Positions 13,901 to 24,000 of a DNA stretch of 64,000 nucleotides are shown in pieces. The position numbers and the translations under genes are program-made. Position 1 is the first letter of the stretch; each line of letters starts with the position of its first letter. The DNA lies in the NCBI GenBank assembly GCA_030522415.1, contig CM060121.1, positions 20,816,642 through 20,880,641 of the forward strand, written 5' to 3'. Source of the stretch: Channallabes apus (taxonomy: Eukaryota; Chordata; Actinopteri; Siluriformes; Clariidae). The notes below the pieces were generated by a model. It was not told the DNA's origin. It saw only the letters and a list, made by a program, of their open reading frames with translations, and ran no database searches.

Positions 13901-15713
13901 GAGGAGATTTATGGATGCAGTGAGAGAGGACATGAAGTTAGTTGGTGTGAGAGAAGAGGATGCAGAGGATAGGGTTAGATGGAGGCAGATGATTCGCTGT
14001 GGCGACCCCTGAAAGGGAACAGCCGAAAGACAAAGAAGAAGAAGCTAAGCATCTGCTGGATGTCAATTTTTCTAATTGACATTTAACTTCGCATTTGATG
14101 TCACGCAGTGTGAGCACCTTTGTCGTGTAAATTTTGCCATCTGTACATATGAAGTATTTCTTACAAACATAAAAGCATTATTTAAAAGTTTGAGGTTGGT
14201 TATCACCTACATCTTCCATTTGATTATGTTATGTTCTCAGAGAAGGCTACTGCTAAATACACTGCCCGGCATAAAATAAAAGAAAAAAAATCTGAAAATT
14301 ATTTTGTACACAAATATTTTATTCAGTCACCTTTTGCTTTGATTACAGCACACAATGTGGTGACTAGCGATGGGTCGTTCATTAACGATTCATTCTTTTT
14401 GAACGATTCTTTAACGTGACTCAGTAGAACGAGTAGTCTCGGAGAGTGATTTGTTGATTTTCTACTGGAACGCGCATGCTCAAATCATTGCAAAACCTCC
14501 ACATGTTATGTACAGGACACAGAAATGAGTAGTTACCTTTGAGTCTTTGGTCCGAATCGTTCATTCTTTTGTCACATGACTCCCATAGAGGCTATGCAGT
14601 GCAAGAGATTTAAAAGAACGAACGACTCTGACTAGAAGATATGAGAGGTGAGCTGCTCATTCTGTTTATCATAATACGTCCTTAGCTGCATTGTTACATT
14701 TTCATTACTGGAACTACAGTGGAACCTCGGATTGTGAGTAACGCGGTTTGCGAGCGTTCCACAAGATGAGCAAAGATCCACTGTGTGTATGTAGACGTGT
14801 TGGGGGACTGTTTATTGAAAATGTAACATTTTATTTTATTTCCGAACAAAAGAACGAAATGAACTAAATGATTTTAAGTCACTAAAAAGATTCTTCCCAT
14901 CACTAGTGGTGACCAGTTCATGTTCCCAGAACCACTCTTTCACAATTTGAGTCCTGGAATATCCCTGTGTCATCAAGAGAAAAAAGCTTTCAGTCTCAGT
15001 CGTGTTAGTTCTTGTCACATTGTTTTCGTATGGAAATGCTCTTACTTTCACTATTAAAAATCTCAACATATATATGTTTATTTATCTATTTATCTTTTGG
15101 CCAAGCAGTGTATTACAGTAAATAACTGTATTACATAACCAGCAAAAAGAGGTTAATTGTTCTAAAATCTTTTTGGGAAAGGAACCATGTGTTGTTGCAT
15201 GCAAATTGTTTGAAACATGAAAAACTATGATCTATTGCAGAGCATCCATTACTACTAAAAGAAAAAAGCATATTTTCTTGCTATTGCCCCCGTCACCAAT
15301 GAATTAACTTCGTTTTCACTATTCTAATAAATCTGTAAAAATGTCTCTGCAAAAAAAAATCTATGTTGTGTATGACTCTTTTTGTTTCTTTGCTGAAAGA
15401 CATGACAATGGAGGAGGTGAGAGAGTACGAGCGTGCCACACAGGAAGCCACCAATAAGAAGCTAGGCACTTTTCCCCCTGCCATCTCCATCAGCGAGACT
15501 CCCCTGCCATCCTGCGCCCACAGCGGACCATCCAGTGCCCCCTCCACCCCCCTCTCCACGGAAGCCCCGGACTTCCTCTCAGTGCCCAAAGACAGACCAC
15601 GGAAGAAATCAGCGCCGGAGACTCTCACGCTTCCCGACCCGGCGAGGAGAGACTCCGGTTATCGGCTGACGAGCCTCTTTTCCTGGGGCTCCAGTTCTCG
15701 TCAGCCTGAATGA
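3337..15713 (+). CDS. pitpnc1: Cytoplasmic phosphatidylinositol transfer protein 1, last four coding exons
   Basis: Four exons with AG/GT borders join in frame: 3337-3429 (31 codons), 10302-10457 (52 codons), 10703-10766 and 15400-15713, ending in TGA. The predicted peptide reads [20 protein letters not shown], then [20 protein letters not shown], then AFAWVDEW and a Ser/Pro-rich tail with [18 protein letters not shown]. This is the C-terminal half of the PITP domain plus the regulatory tail of class IIB PITPs (RdgB-beta). In that family the protein binds and moves phosphatidylinositol and phosphatidic acid between membranes, and the phosphorylated Ser-rich tail binds 14-3-3. The last roughly 24 residues ([20 protein letters not shown]) differ from the mammalian long form, which suggests a fish-specific or alternative end. 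The second exon's donor (AAG|GTCTTT) is weak. Upstream exons lie outside the window. The introns carry LINE, Tc1-like and hAT insertions. Confidence 0.93.
3945..4255 (-). repeat. tRNA-derived SINE with L2-like tail
   Basis: Copy in minus orientation. The left part is the L2-like tail ('gctttatcctgta', 'ggagcctatcccaggagac', 'caatccatcagggcac'). The middle holds 'gggcaatttgg' and 'gtctttggactgtgggagg'. The right end is the reversed Pol III head ('ggaatcaaactcagattc' and 'gccaccgtgctgccc'). The same layout is seen at 18410 on the plus strand and at 45125 on the minus strand. Confidence 0.8.
4751..4960. repeat. (CT)n microsatellite with imperfect units
   Basis: Long polypyrimidine run of 'ctctctct' broken by regular 'ccatctctat' units. 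The open frames across it on both strands encode only Ser/Leu or Arg/Glu repeats and are artefacts. Confidence 0.95.
5270..5640. repeat. Tandem array of a ~42-bp unit, copy 1
   Basis: Degenerate units of the type 'taaggcgtgggaacgagat' then 'actatgttgtggccatgac' recur at roughly 42-45 bp spacing. Around 5420-5450 part of the array is inverted ('ggtatcccatccccatgcc'). The same unit forms the array at 9560-10115. Confidence 0.85.
5641..7614. other. pitpnc1 intron without recognised gene
   Basis: AT-rich intronic DNA. A short L2-tailed SINE fragment lies at about 6340-6460 ('gtacagggtatcgg', 'ggagcctataccaggggacc'). The block at 5880-6060 resembles 10140-10270 downstream of the second array ('tatgctttcaaaaatgatac' occurs in both). 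Nothing coding was found. Confidence 0.6.
7617..9163 (-). mobile_element. Decayed Tc1-like DNA transposon
   Basis: Flanked by TA on both sides (7615-7616 and 9164-9165), with inverted ends: left 'cagtcttgtgcaaaagtttg', right the reverse complement of 'catttgcataagactg'. A second pair of similar motifs lies inside each end ('ggaaaattttgggcaccct' on the left, 'agggtgcccaaacggttgc' on the right), the IR/DR arrangement of many vertebrate Tc1 elements. The minus strand from about 8817 begins [20 protein letters not shown] and continues as a Tc1-type helix-turn-helix region with stops and frameshifts, so the transposase gene is dead. It lies in a pitpnc1 intron. Confidence 0.9.
7900..8817 (-). pseudogene. 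Tc1-like transposase remnant
   Basis: Minus-strand remnant inside the element at 7617-9163. The N-terminal helix-turn-helix portion can be read from the ATG at 8817 but is broken by in-frame stops soon after. Further pieces resemble the catalytic domain, for example the reverse complement of 'tttaaatcaggggactg', which corresponds to the SPDLN motif. No frame is long enough to be functional. Confidence 0.8.
9290..9550. repeat. Inverted-repeat-rich segment beside array 2
   Basis: The phrase 'cccctctgatgacattgag' then 'gaggaaaaatattgtgtgtg' at 9387-9425 recurs inverted at about 9450-9490 ('atatttttcctcccatgtca') and again direct at 9534-9580 ('cccctctggtgacactggg'). The block can fold on itself. 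I do not recognise a transposon family. Confidence 0.55.
9560..10115. repeat. Tandem array of a ~42-bp unit, copy 2
   Basis: About twelve degenerate copies of 'taaggcgtgggaacgagat' plus 'actatgttgtagccatgac' in head-to-tail order. It is clearly related to the array at 5270-5640. The antisense open frame across 9665-9997 encodes a Ser/His-rich repeat and only reflects the array. Confidence 0.9.
10975..14042 (+). mobile_element. Nearly full-length RTE-type LINE
   Basis: A 10-bp direct repeat 'agctaagcat' flanks it (10965-10974 and 14043-14052) and is read as the target-site duplication. The 5' end contains 'ttgtgtcaggaagggcatcc'. The 3' end is 'tgtggcgacccctgaaaggg' followed by a short (gaa)n tail, with no poly(A), as is usual for RTE elements. 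It encodes one endonuclease/reverse-transcriptase frame broken by a single stop. It lies in the last pitpnc1 intron in sense orientation. Confidence 0.9.
11034..14012 (+). pseudogene. RTE-type endonuclease/reverse transcriptase, one nonsense mutation
   Basis: One reading frame runs from 11034 to 14012, interrupted by TAG at 13539-13541. Residues 1-835 lie before the stop. The C-terminal part continues in the same frame for about 157 codons. The apurinic-type endonuclease domain shows [39 protein letters not shown] and QHRMVVCK. The RT domain shows [61 protein letters not shown] and the catalytic FADD ([10 protein letters not shown]). The C-terminus has [11 protein letters not shown] and [10 protein letters not shown]. 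The endonuclease resembles the BovB/CFDP2 type. A neighbouring TGG codon and the related copy at 61485-61510 suggest TGG-to-TAG as the lesion. A short in-frame deletion after RQEAE is also likely, by comparison with 61634-61660. The stop would cut off the C-terminal region but leaves the RT motifs intact. Confidence 0.9.
14260..15110. mobile_element. Non-autonomous Tc1/mariner-like element carrying a hAT MITE
   Basis: The ends are inverted ('cactgcccggcataaaat' on the left; the right end reads 'ttttggccaagcagtg') and TA flanks both sides (14258-14259 and 15111-15112). The interior is split by a hAT MITE at 14365-14905. The remaining roughly 300 bp contain fragments but no open transposase. 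Confidence 0.7.
14365..14905. mobile_element. hAT-type MITE with 8-bp target duplication
   Basis: The 8-bp direct repeat GTGGTGAC (14357-14364 and 14906-14913) flanks it exactly. Its ends are inverted: left 'tagcgatggg', right 'cccatcacta'. The 8-bp duplication is the hAT hallmark. A piece at about 14718-14785 ('cagtggaacctcggattgtg') looks like part of another transposon end. No coding frame is present. Confidence 0.85.
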
Positions 15714-16770
15714 TCCACATCGGGAAGAACCCAAGTTCTTCTGTACTAATACAGCTGACAGAAATGTGTCTGCTAGACACACACACGCACACACAGCAGG
15801 CCAGTCTCTGTTTAAACTAAGAGGGAGACACAAACACAAACGCTAAGTGGATTTCTAACCTCGCTATGAGTTTTTATCAAGTGTGCATTCCGACTTTCAA
15901 AAAGCAACGTAGTTCACAGTTTACAATAACTCAGGAGCTGTTCAGTTGTGTCTGTTTTTTATTTTATTTTATTATTTACTACTGGTTTTGTTATTCCACA
16001 TGGATTGACTGTATGTGCTGTTCACGGTAGAATCCATATAATTAAAAACGACCTTCTGCTTTGAATGGAACAAAGCCTGATCCACTTTCTTAAAACAGAA
16101 TTTTAACGTTTTAGTGTTTTTTTGTAGAAACTGGTGTTTTTATTTTCACTTTGGTTGATAGACTGGATTGGCACTGCTGTTCTGTGAGAAAGGTCAGAGT
16201 ATTGCTAAGTATTATAAAAAGTGTATTACAGTTCGTAAGTATCCTTCTGTTTAGGATAGGACTGATTTTGCAAAGCAACAAAATGCTCCTTATTCCCAAC
16301 AATAATATCAGGACTGATAACCACTGGACCTACTGTTGTGTCTCAGTCTATTGCTGGATACATGGACTACCAACTTTCTGTATATATTGTACCTTATTAC
16401 CATCATCCATTGTCACAGATTGTCCATTAATACATAACCATTTATATAAAGAATAATTGATTATATTGCATTGTACACATTATTTCCATGGTTTAACAGT
16501 ATGTGGTGCATTGCAGTACGTAAAAAGAAAATCTTGTTCACAAGGAATGCTTTTCAGGATGTCTTGAATGCTCTATAGTCTTCATGTGCAAAGGAATGCT
16601 TGCTGTTGGACAACATGTACTTTGTGAATGTAAAAGGCTTGTCGCTCTCAATAGTCCACACAGATGGGTTTCATTCTTTTCTAAGAGACGCCAGCATCAA
16701 GAAAGTGGCCATATGAAATCAATTTGATGTAAACTGCTGGTTTGAAAATAAAGCTTTAACTCTTGACTGG
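15714..16770 (+). other. pitpnc1: Likely pitpnc1 3' UTR
   Basis: Sequence after the stop codon without repeats or other genes. An AATAAA signal at 16747-16752 is a plausible polyadenylation site. Extent is inferred from that signal only. Confidence 0.55.
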
Positions 16771-17884
16771 ACCTTACAGTTGATTTGATTTACCCTCCAC
16801 ACCACAGCTGTGTGTGTACAATACCCAGAATACTGGGATATCGGACTTTTTGGAAGAAGAATTTAAGCCCGAAATTTCCTTTAACATTCAGTAGCATCTT
16901 CAGATGTAAGAATCTAGCTTGTAGCTCATTCTGTCGATGGTGTTTTGCTCCCTCAGGTGCATTCAAATGCATAGATTTATATGCAAAGTAACTTGGCAAC
17001 AAGGCATTTTGTCATAACACAATGAACATTAATGTCAACTGATAAAAAAAAAGAACAACCATCTCATTTTTGCACTGACAATGAAAATAGTTCCAAAGAA
17101 GCCACAGCCAGACTGAGCATTGTGTGTTGTCATGACAACACATAGACTGACTGACAGTCTGTATTATATATACAGCAGTAACAGTTTCAGTTTTATAAAA
17201 TATTGCTAGATTTGGAAATACGAAGGGCAAATAGACAAGTGTTAAATCAGGTACAAAAAGATGTGCCATTGTTTCATATTAAATATTGGCAGTCTGAATT
17301 GTAATTGTCCCATCAACTTGATTTGACTGGAAATAACAGTTTTATTAAACGATTATAGCTCCTCCAGTATGTGAGGTAATCCTAGTCAAAAATTAGATTT
17401 AAAAAAATATATATATATCATATGATCATGAACTAGCATGATCAAAGATTACAGAGATTGTATCATAAAAACAATAGAATTACAGCAATGTTTACTCAAA
17501 CTCACAGGACTGTGACTAAATAGCTGAGTAGCAATAAGAAAGCCACATATTAGGTGAGATAATTGGGCAAAGTAAGCTTCAATTTGCTAGAACGAAGAAG
17601 AGGAAGGAAGGGGAGCACATGAAGCAATAAACGGACCATGCTTTATGCCCACCGTACAAGCCTCTGGAAGCAGTGTTATGACCCTGGCCGGCTTCAGTTG
17701 GCAAAGTTATGTAGAAATAAAATGAAGTCAGCTGACGACCTGCATGAACAGAACATACCATCAATGGAGTTTTTTCCCCTTGATCGCATGGCCACATTCA
17801 AGGACTTAAATTGAGTGTGTACTGGGAGCATAAACAATCATACCATAATCAAAAGGGTGTGCAAAGGAAACACACACTGCTATG
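16771..17884. other. Intergenic sequence, nothing recognised
   Basis: AT-rich DNA between pitpnc1 and dxo. Small open frames on both strands have no domain, start context or splice support. No repeat family was recognised with confidence. Confidence 0.5.
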
Positions 17885-18165
17885 CTAATAAAACCAGCTG
17901 CCTAATATTGTGTAGGTCTTCTTTTTACAAGGCCTGGACTCCACAAGACCTTTGTAGGTTTACTGTATTATCTCTGGAACCAAGATGTTAACAGCAGACA
18001 TTTTAAGACCTAAAAGTTCAGCGTTGGGGTCTCTATAGGCAGGATATATGAAATAGATGTTCGATCAGATTTAGATCTGGGGAATTCAGAGGCCAAGTCA
18101 ACACCTTCTACCAAGTTCTTCCTTATGTTCTTCAAGGCATTCCTGAACAATAAAAAAAGGTCTTT
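17885..18165 (-). mobile_element. Fragment of a Tc1-like transposon
   Basis: Contains 'gcctaatattgtgtaggtc', 'cctggactccacaagacc' and 'tttagatctggggaattcag'. These are the antisense of the C-terminal part of a Tc1-like transposase (the SPDLNP region) and its terminal sequence. It resembles the family split by the L1 at 36.5-43.2 kb. Only one end is present. Confidence 0.65.
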
Positions 18166-18409
18166 GTTTATTTTTACATTTGGACTGATTTACCTTCTGT
18201 ACTGCTTTTCATATAGCCTTCAGATGTGGAGAATAAGAGGGTCATAGAAAATTGTTTTTTGGTATCTGTATACATATGGGAAATTAACACTTGTGAAAGC
18301 TTCTTGATCCTGCCAATAGAATTATTTTAATATGTTTTTCTTTTGTCAAAGGCATTCATAAAGATTTAAAAAGGTAAAAAAAAAAAAAAACTATACAGTA
18401 TATAATATT

Positions 18410-18745
18410 AGGTGGCATGGTGGTATAGTGGTTAGCTTCAGGGTCAGGGTTTAATTCCTGCCTCGGGTCTGTGTGCATGAAGTTTGCATGTTCTCCCCAT
18501 GCTTGGGTTTCTTCCGGGTACTCCTGATTCCTCCCACAGGTCAAAGACATGCAGATTAGGTTAATTGGTGTTCCCAATTTGCCCATAGTGTGTGTGAATG
18601 TGTGTGTGTGAGTGTGTGTATGTGCCCTGTGATGGATTGGCACCCTGTCCAGGATGTACCCTGCCTCGTGCCCTAAGCCTCCTGGGATAGGCTCCAGGTC
18701 CCCGCGAATATGAATACAGGATAAAGCGGTATAGAAGATGAATAA
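18410..18745 (+). repeat. tRNA-derived SINE with L2-like tail, plus-strand copy
   Basis: The head has an A-box-like 'tggtatagtggttagc' and a B-box-like 'gggtttaattcctgcc'. The body contains 'gtttgcatgttctcccca' and 'gttcccaatttgcccatagt'. The tail has 'gtgatggattggcaccctg', 'cctgggataggctccagg' and 'aggataaagcggtatagaag', an L2-type 3' end. It is the best-preserved member of this family here and fixes its orientation. Confidence 0.82.
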
Positions 18746-18884
18746 GTGAGTGACTGTGTGAATGACAAACGAGGGTCAAGCTGGGGACCCGACCCCTTAG
18801 GCAACATCCACAGAAATGACAGATGTATCTCCAGGGTGGGGAGTATCCGTCGCCCGAAGTGCCAGATGGCATGTGGATGAATAA

Positions 18885-19060
18885 AAATAATTATATATAT
18901 ATGTTCCAGAAAGCGAATTTCCCCTTAACTTAAAGTTTACATGTTCTGCCCGTGCTTGATGGGTTTCCTTCAGGTACTCCAGTTTCCTTCCACAGTCCAA
19001 AGACCTGCAGATTAAGCTAATTATTAGATGATTAAATGGTATAGGTGAAGAGTGATTGAT
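18885..19060 (+). repeat. Partial copy of the L2-tailed SINE
   Basis: Contains 'gtttacatgttctgcccgtg', 'ggtactccagtttccttcca' and 'caaagacctgcagattaagc', which match the body of the copy at 18410. Head and tail are missing. Confidence 0.6.
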
Positions 19061-19075
19061 ACTATTATATATAAT

Positions 19076-19531
19076 CAGAGGTGGAAAGAGTAATAAAAAT
19101 TTTGTACTCAAGTACAAGTACTGTTACTTCAATGAAATTTTACTTAAGTACAAGTTACCATTATAAAAATCTACTCAAGTAAAAGTAACTCATTAAAAAA
19201 TTTACTCAGAGTAAAAGTTACCGAGTTACTTTTTTTTTTTTAACAGCGGGGGTGGGATGAGGCATTCTAGCGTACTTCAAAAAAGATGAGCAGATATAAA
19301 TCTCAAACTAGTTGTTTTTAACTGAAGGAACACCTTTGCATAATAAAGCTGTTGTCTTTGTTTTGCTTGAAAATCAAAGTGGTCACTTAAATATGGTGTT
19401 ACGTCCCAGTCTAGGGTCATCCAGCAAAAGAATGGTTCAGGGTTCTATTTTAAACTGTATGGAAATGGTGGTATATGGCAGAAAGAACTAGATCCAACCA
19501 TTAACTGATGAAATAATGAGGTTTGTATATA

Positions 19532-19582
<51 letters not shown>

Positions 19583-20258
19583 CAGGAGGAGGAGGAGGAT
19601 CAGATTCAGGATGGACCCAGGCCAAAATAATAAACAAAATGGTATTTATATTTAGTAGCTAGATTACCTGCAAAAAAAAAAAAAAAACACACAAACAAAC
19701 ATACAGTTACCTTCCCGGACTCCCTAAACCAAAAACAGTAAAATTATCTACAAATATATACAAAGGCCAACCAAACCAAAGGAACAAAGCAATAATCAAA
19801 GTCAATTGGAGGCAAAAAGTCAAAACCAGAATACACAACCAAATATCAAAACGCCAAAATCACAACCTCTTTCCCGCGGCTCTCTCCGGTTTATATATGG
19901 TTGCGCTAGTCGATGACGTCACTCTCAGGGCGGAAGCGACCGTGTGGAAGGTCAGGAAGCTGCCGATGTCAGAAAACCTGGAGTGGAGTCTGGAGCGGCG
20001 CGCGATCAGGACATGATACACACACGCCAGCGCAAAAGCATAATATTTGTATTATTTTATCATTTTCATTCATTTATTTTTTATTCAGTAGCGAATATGA
20101 TTTAAAATGTAGCGAATTACAATACTTCAAACAAAACGTACTTAAGTAAAAGTAAAATTACAGATTTTAAAAACTACTTTAAAAAGTAGAAATACACAAA
20201 AAAAAACTAGTCAATTACAGTAACGCGAGTAAATGTAATTCGTTACTTTCCACCTCTG
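19076..20258. mobile_element. Tol2-like (hAT) non-autonomous element
   Basis: The left end starts 'cagaggtggaaagagta' and the right end finishes 'cgttactttccacctctg', inverted. Both ends are rich in 'tactcaagtaaaagta' motifs, as in Tol2-type hAT elements. Flanks are TATATAAT (19068-19075) and CATATAAT (20259-20266), an 8-bp duplication with one mismatch. The interior has a (CA)n run at 19534-19582 and a GC-rich stretch at 19870-20030 that looks foreign to the element. No transposase frame is present. Confidence 0.82.
19534..19582. repeat. (CA)n microsatellite
   Basis: Perfect CA run of about 49 bp, inside the Tol2-like element. Confidence 0.95.
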
Positions 20259-20447
20259 CATATAATATATATTATACTACTATAAGTGTGTATACATGTA
20301 TATATAAAACCAAGTACAGTATGAACATTTTTAGAAGACAAAAACTGTTAAAAACTTTTAATTTTTGGAAATTATGTAAATTATTTAAATATTTTTTTTA
20401 TTTATTTAAAGGATAAAAATTTGTTTAAGTAAAATTCTAAAACCAAA

Positions 20448-20574
20448 TTTAAGGGTCACTATTATAGTAGATAAGAAGAGCTATCTCTTCTGTACAGACA
20501 ATGTGGACTGAGTGTATGTATAAAATATTCTTTGCATGAATAAAGATATTCATGCAAATTCTACATATTTTATT
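20448..20574. repeat. Direct repeat, left copy, upstream of dxo exon 1
   Basis: About 127 bp beginning 'ccaaatttaagggtcactat' and ending 'ttctacatatttta'. It is repeated at 22126-22253 with a single difference that I can see. It includes an inverted repeat, 'tttgcatgaata' - 4-base loop - 'tattcatgcaaa'. Confidence 0.85.
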
Positions 20575-21095
20575 AAACAAACAAAAAACAAAAAACCGTT
20601 CTATCAGTACCTGATTTATCTTTAACACTTGAGAAATATTTAGAAACCGAATTAATACTTGGGAGGACTTTTATTTTGAAAGTTGGATGGAGTCTGAATT
20701 CACAAGTCAGGACGCTCCAAAATCAAAATAGCCAGCTAGATTTTATATTCGTTGCTTTCTTTCCTGTTTTATAATATAATAGCAGCATTATACTACAATT
20801 TTAATGCATCAGGGTTTTTATTTTGAACAAACAACGAATGTATGTATGCTCTGGTGAGATTTGTTGTACCACTCAGTACGTTAGTTAGCTAGCGTCTTAC
20901 TAGCATGTTATGTTTTGGTTTCTAGCTTGTAAACTTGCTAGCTCCGCTCCATTAGACTAAATAAAAAGCTCGTTATTTCATACATGGCTGGCCTAGTTTG
21001 TGGCCGGGTTTGGTCAGTTTAAACGAACTGGGCGAATTGTTAATAATAGAGTATTTACTAATAAATGTTTTATTTAGCCAGCAGTTACATGAGAC

Positions 21096-24000
21096 ATGGA
21101 GCGTCACTCTGGAAGCAGCAGCAGCAGTCAGTTTAAAAGAGACAGAGACTTCTCTGAGGATCTGTTCACTCAGAAACGCTTCCGCGCTGGAGAAGAGACG
21201 CCAGTCCCGCGCTTCCTGAGTACCCGAGCCCAGCTGTATGAACGCGTCTTCCCGCAGTACAGACAGCCTGTGGAAGTCGGGGTGTTTTCTCTGGACTCAC
21301 AAAGAGGCTTCTTTAACGACTCCAGGCAGCTGCGCTACTTCGTGGACCCGGGGAACAAACCCAAGTTCAACCTGCGCGACGGTTACAGAGACCGCTTCGT
21401 TAAAAGAGATGACGGTGTCAAAGAGAGACTCGACCATATGTTAAGCTGGATTGTTGCGAATAGAACCAAACTGCGCTCCACACACACGTCTACATCCTCC
21501 TGGTGAGAAATAGAAAGTCGAGTTTCAATGTCTTTCATCCTCTAATCCTCTATCAGTAGTCCTGGCCAATGTCAAATCTGAAGACCAGTATGTCTGGAAG
21601 ACAATTTATCTGTTTAGTTTTTCCTCATATCCAGAAATTCACTTCCTGTAAACATTCTCTCAGTATTAAAATTCACCCCCTCCCCCCCCCCATGCCAAAA
21701 CTTCTCAGACGTGATTGGTTCCTACATTTTATGACATCATAACACTGTTTCCCTTTACTAAGAGCTCAGCTCTGAGTTGTCTCTTGGGGCGTTTTTCACA
21801 TCAAGGTGCCCGAGTCTGCTGAAAGAGGTCGTCTCGAGAACGATTCAGCGTACTCGGGCACGGATTAAATCGGATATATCGTACCTAAGAACAGAAGAAA
21901 TATTGTTGTTTTGACTCGCCGTGATTCGTGCATACTCCTAAATATCTGTGTGCGCGTCACTCTCATCCTCTTACCTACACAGCCATATGCTAAGAAATAA
22001 TGATAAGGTCATAATATTCACTTGTCCAAGAATTGCACAGTGTGTTTATTCTGACAACTGAGAACTGATGGGATCAAGGGTTTGGCTTAAAGTAAAATTG
22101 GTTTGGCTTTTTTAAGTAAAATCCAAATTTAAGGGTCACTATTATAGTAGATAAGAAGAGCTATCTCTTCTGTACAGACAATGTGGACTGAGTGTATGTA
22201 TAAAATATTCTTTGCATGAATAGAGATATTCATGCAAATTCTACATATTTTAGAACGATTATCAAACGATTGAACGATGTTGAATGATTATCAAATAATT
22301 ACACCACCTCCTCTCCTCTTATACCCATTGAACATTCATTCAGATCAGGTCAGACATTTCTGAATGAGGTGTTTACATGATGCATTTTTATTCCAATTGA
22401 CCTTCAATTCTGATTATTATTCATCACCAAATGGTGTAGGATACAACAAAAGTTTTTTTTCTTTCTTTTTTTTGTTTAAAGTAAACAGATTTACAAATAA
22501 CGGTTAAATCCAAAATAGTTTAACAGGTTTGAGTTTATTTTATAAACATCGAAAAGACATTGTATTCCAAGTCACCTTATCCCATTTGTTAAAGCTGTGT
22601 GGGGTTGCCTAAAAGAGGTTTCTGGGCTAATTTCTGGGTCAGAAAACAAGTTTATTCACCTTTCAAATATGGCATTAATAGCTTTAATTTTATACAGGAT
22701 GCTTAGACATGAAATAATGTTAGAATGGATTTGTGTTTGAAAGATTTTTAAGAGAGAGAAGTAAATTATAACAAGGTATTTGTTCATATCAATTATAGTT
22801 TAACTTTTCTTGTGTGCACATTGATCAAAAAATGTTAAACATAATATTTAACTTTTTTGGGTACTAAATAATTCATCTTGTTCTTTTCCAGTACACTTGG
22901 TGTAGACTTTGTCACTTGGAGAGGCCATTTAACGAAGCTGTTAACTACTCCGTATGAGACGCAGGAGGGATGGTTGTTGGCCGTGTCCAAGTTCAGAGGC
23001 ACACTTTACATGAGCGAAGTGGAGACGGAGGCTGCCCGAATTAACAGAGAGAATCGTACAGAGAGGCATGAGGAGATGATGTACTGGGGCTACAAGTTTG
23101 AGCAGTACACCTGTGCAGGTATCGTGACACATCAGCTTTTCAGAATTCGTAAAAGTTTCTAAGTAAGTGTGCAAATATAAGAGTTGATATGACTTATAAC
23201 ATGTAGGTAATTAGCCTAACTTTTCTGAAAATAATCATACAAATGTGCATACGACATCACTTTTAATTTTCAATGAAATCTCTGATTAAAGAACATGAAC
23301 ATTTTTCAGGGACAGAAATCCTATCAACACAGGTTATCTATTATAGTGTTTGGTGTTCAGTTGATTTTTTTTATAACTCCTCAACTATAATTATTACGAG
23401 TGCAAGGCATTGTTCCTATAGTTGTTTCCTTCTTTTCTAGATGATGCACATGGTGTCCCAGATCGAGGAGGGGTTGTCAACACAAACGAGGCATTCTGCA
23501 CAGTAGTCCAAACTCGCTTAGCAGACCATAAGCTACTCTTCTCTGGTGAAGTGGACTGCCGTGATAAGGACCCCAGAGCTCCTCCAGCTCCGGCCTGTTA
23601 CGTCGAGCTGAAGACCTCAGCTGAAATCTGCACCCCGAAACAGCGCAGTAACTTTTACAGGTGTGTTTAAGCTTTGGTGAAAAATCTTTTTTTTTTTTTT
23701 TTTTTTTAGTTATTAGGTTATTACTTTGTTGAAGATGCTTTTTTTAATAAAGAAAATAATTTTAATAATGAGAATGTTGCTCTTTGGTTATTATACGTAC
23801 AGTATATTCCTTCTCATCACAGATACAAGCTGCTGAAATGGTGGGCGCAGTCCTTTCTTCCTGGAGTTCCACGTGTAGTTGCTGGATTTCGAGACCATGA
23901 TGGTGTAGTGGTGTCTGTGGAGACGTTCCCCATCTCAAAAATATCCCAACTGATTAAGGTTTGTTTAAATTAGAATCATGTGGGCAGAACTACTATTATT

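Noticed and set aside
15293..15839. Minus-strand frames over the last pitpnc1 exon
   Set aside because: The plus strand encodes a recognised conserved protein with good splice sites; the antisense has none.
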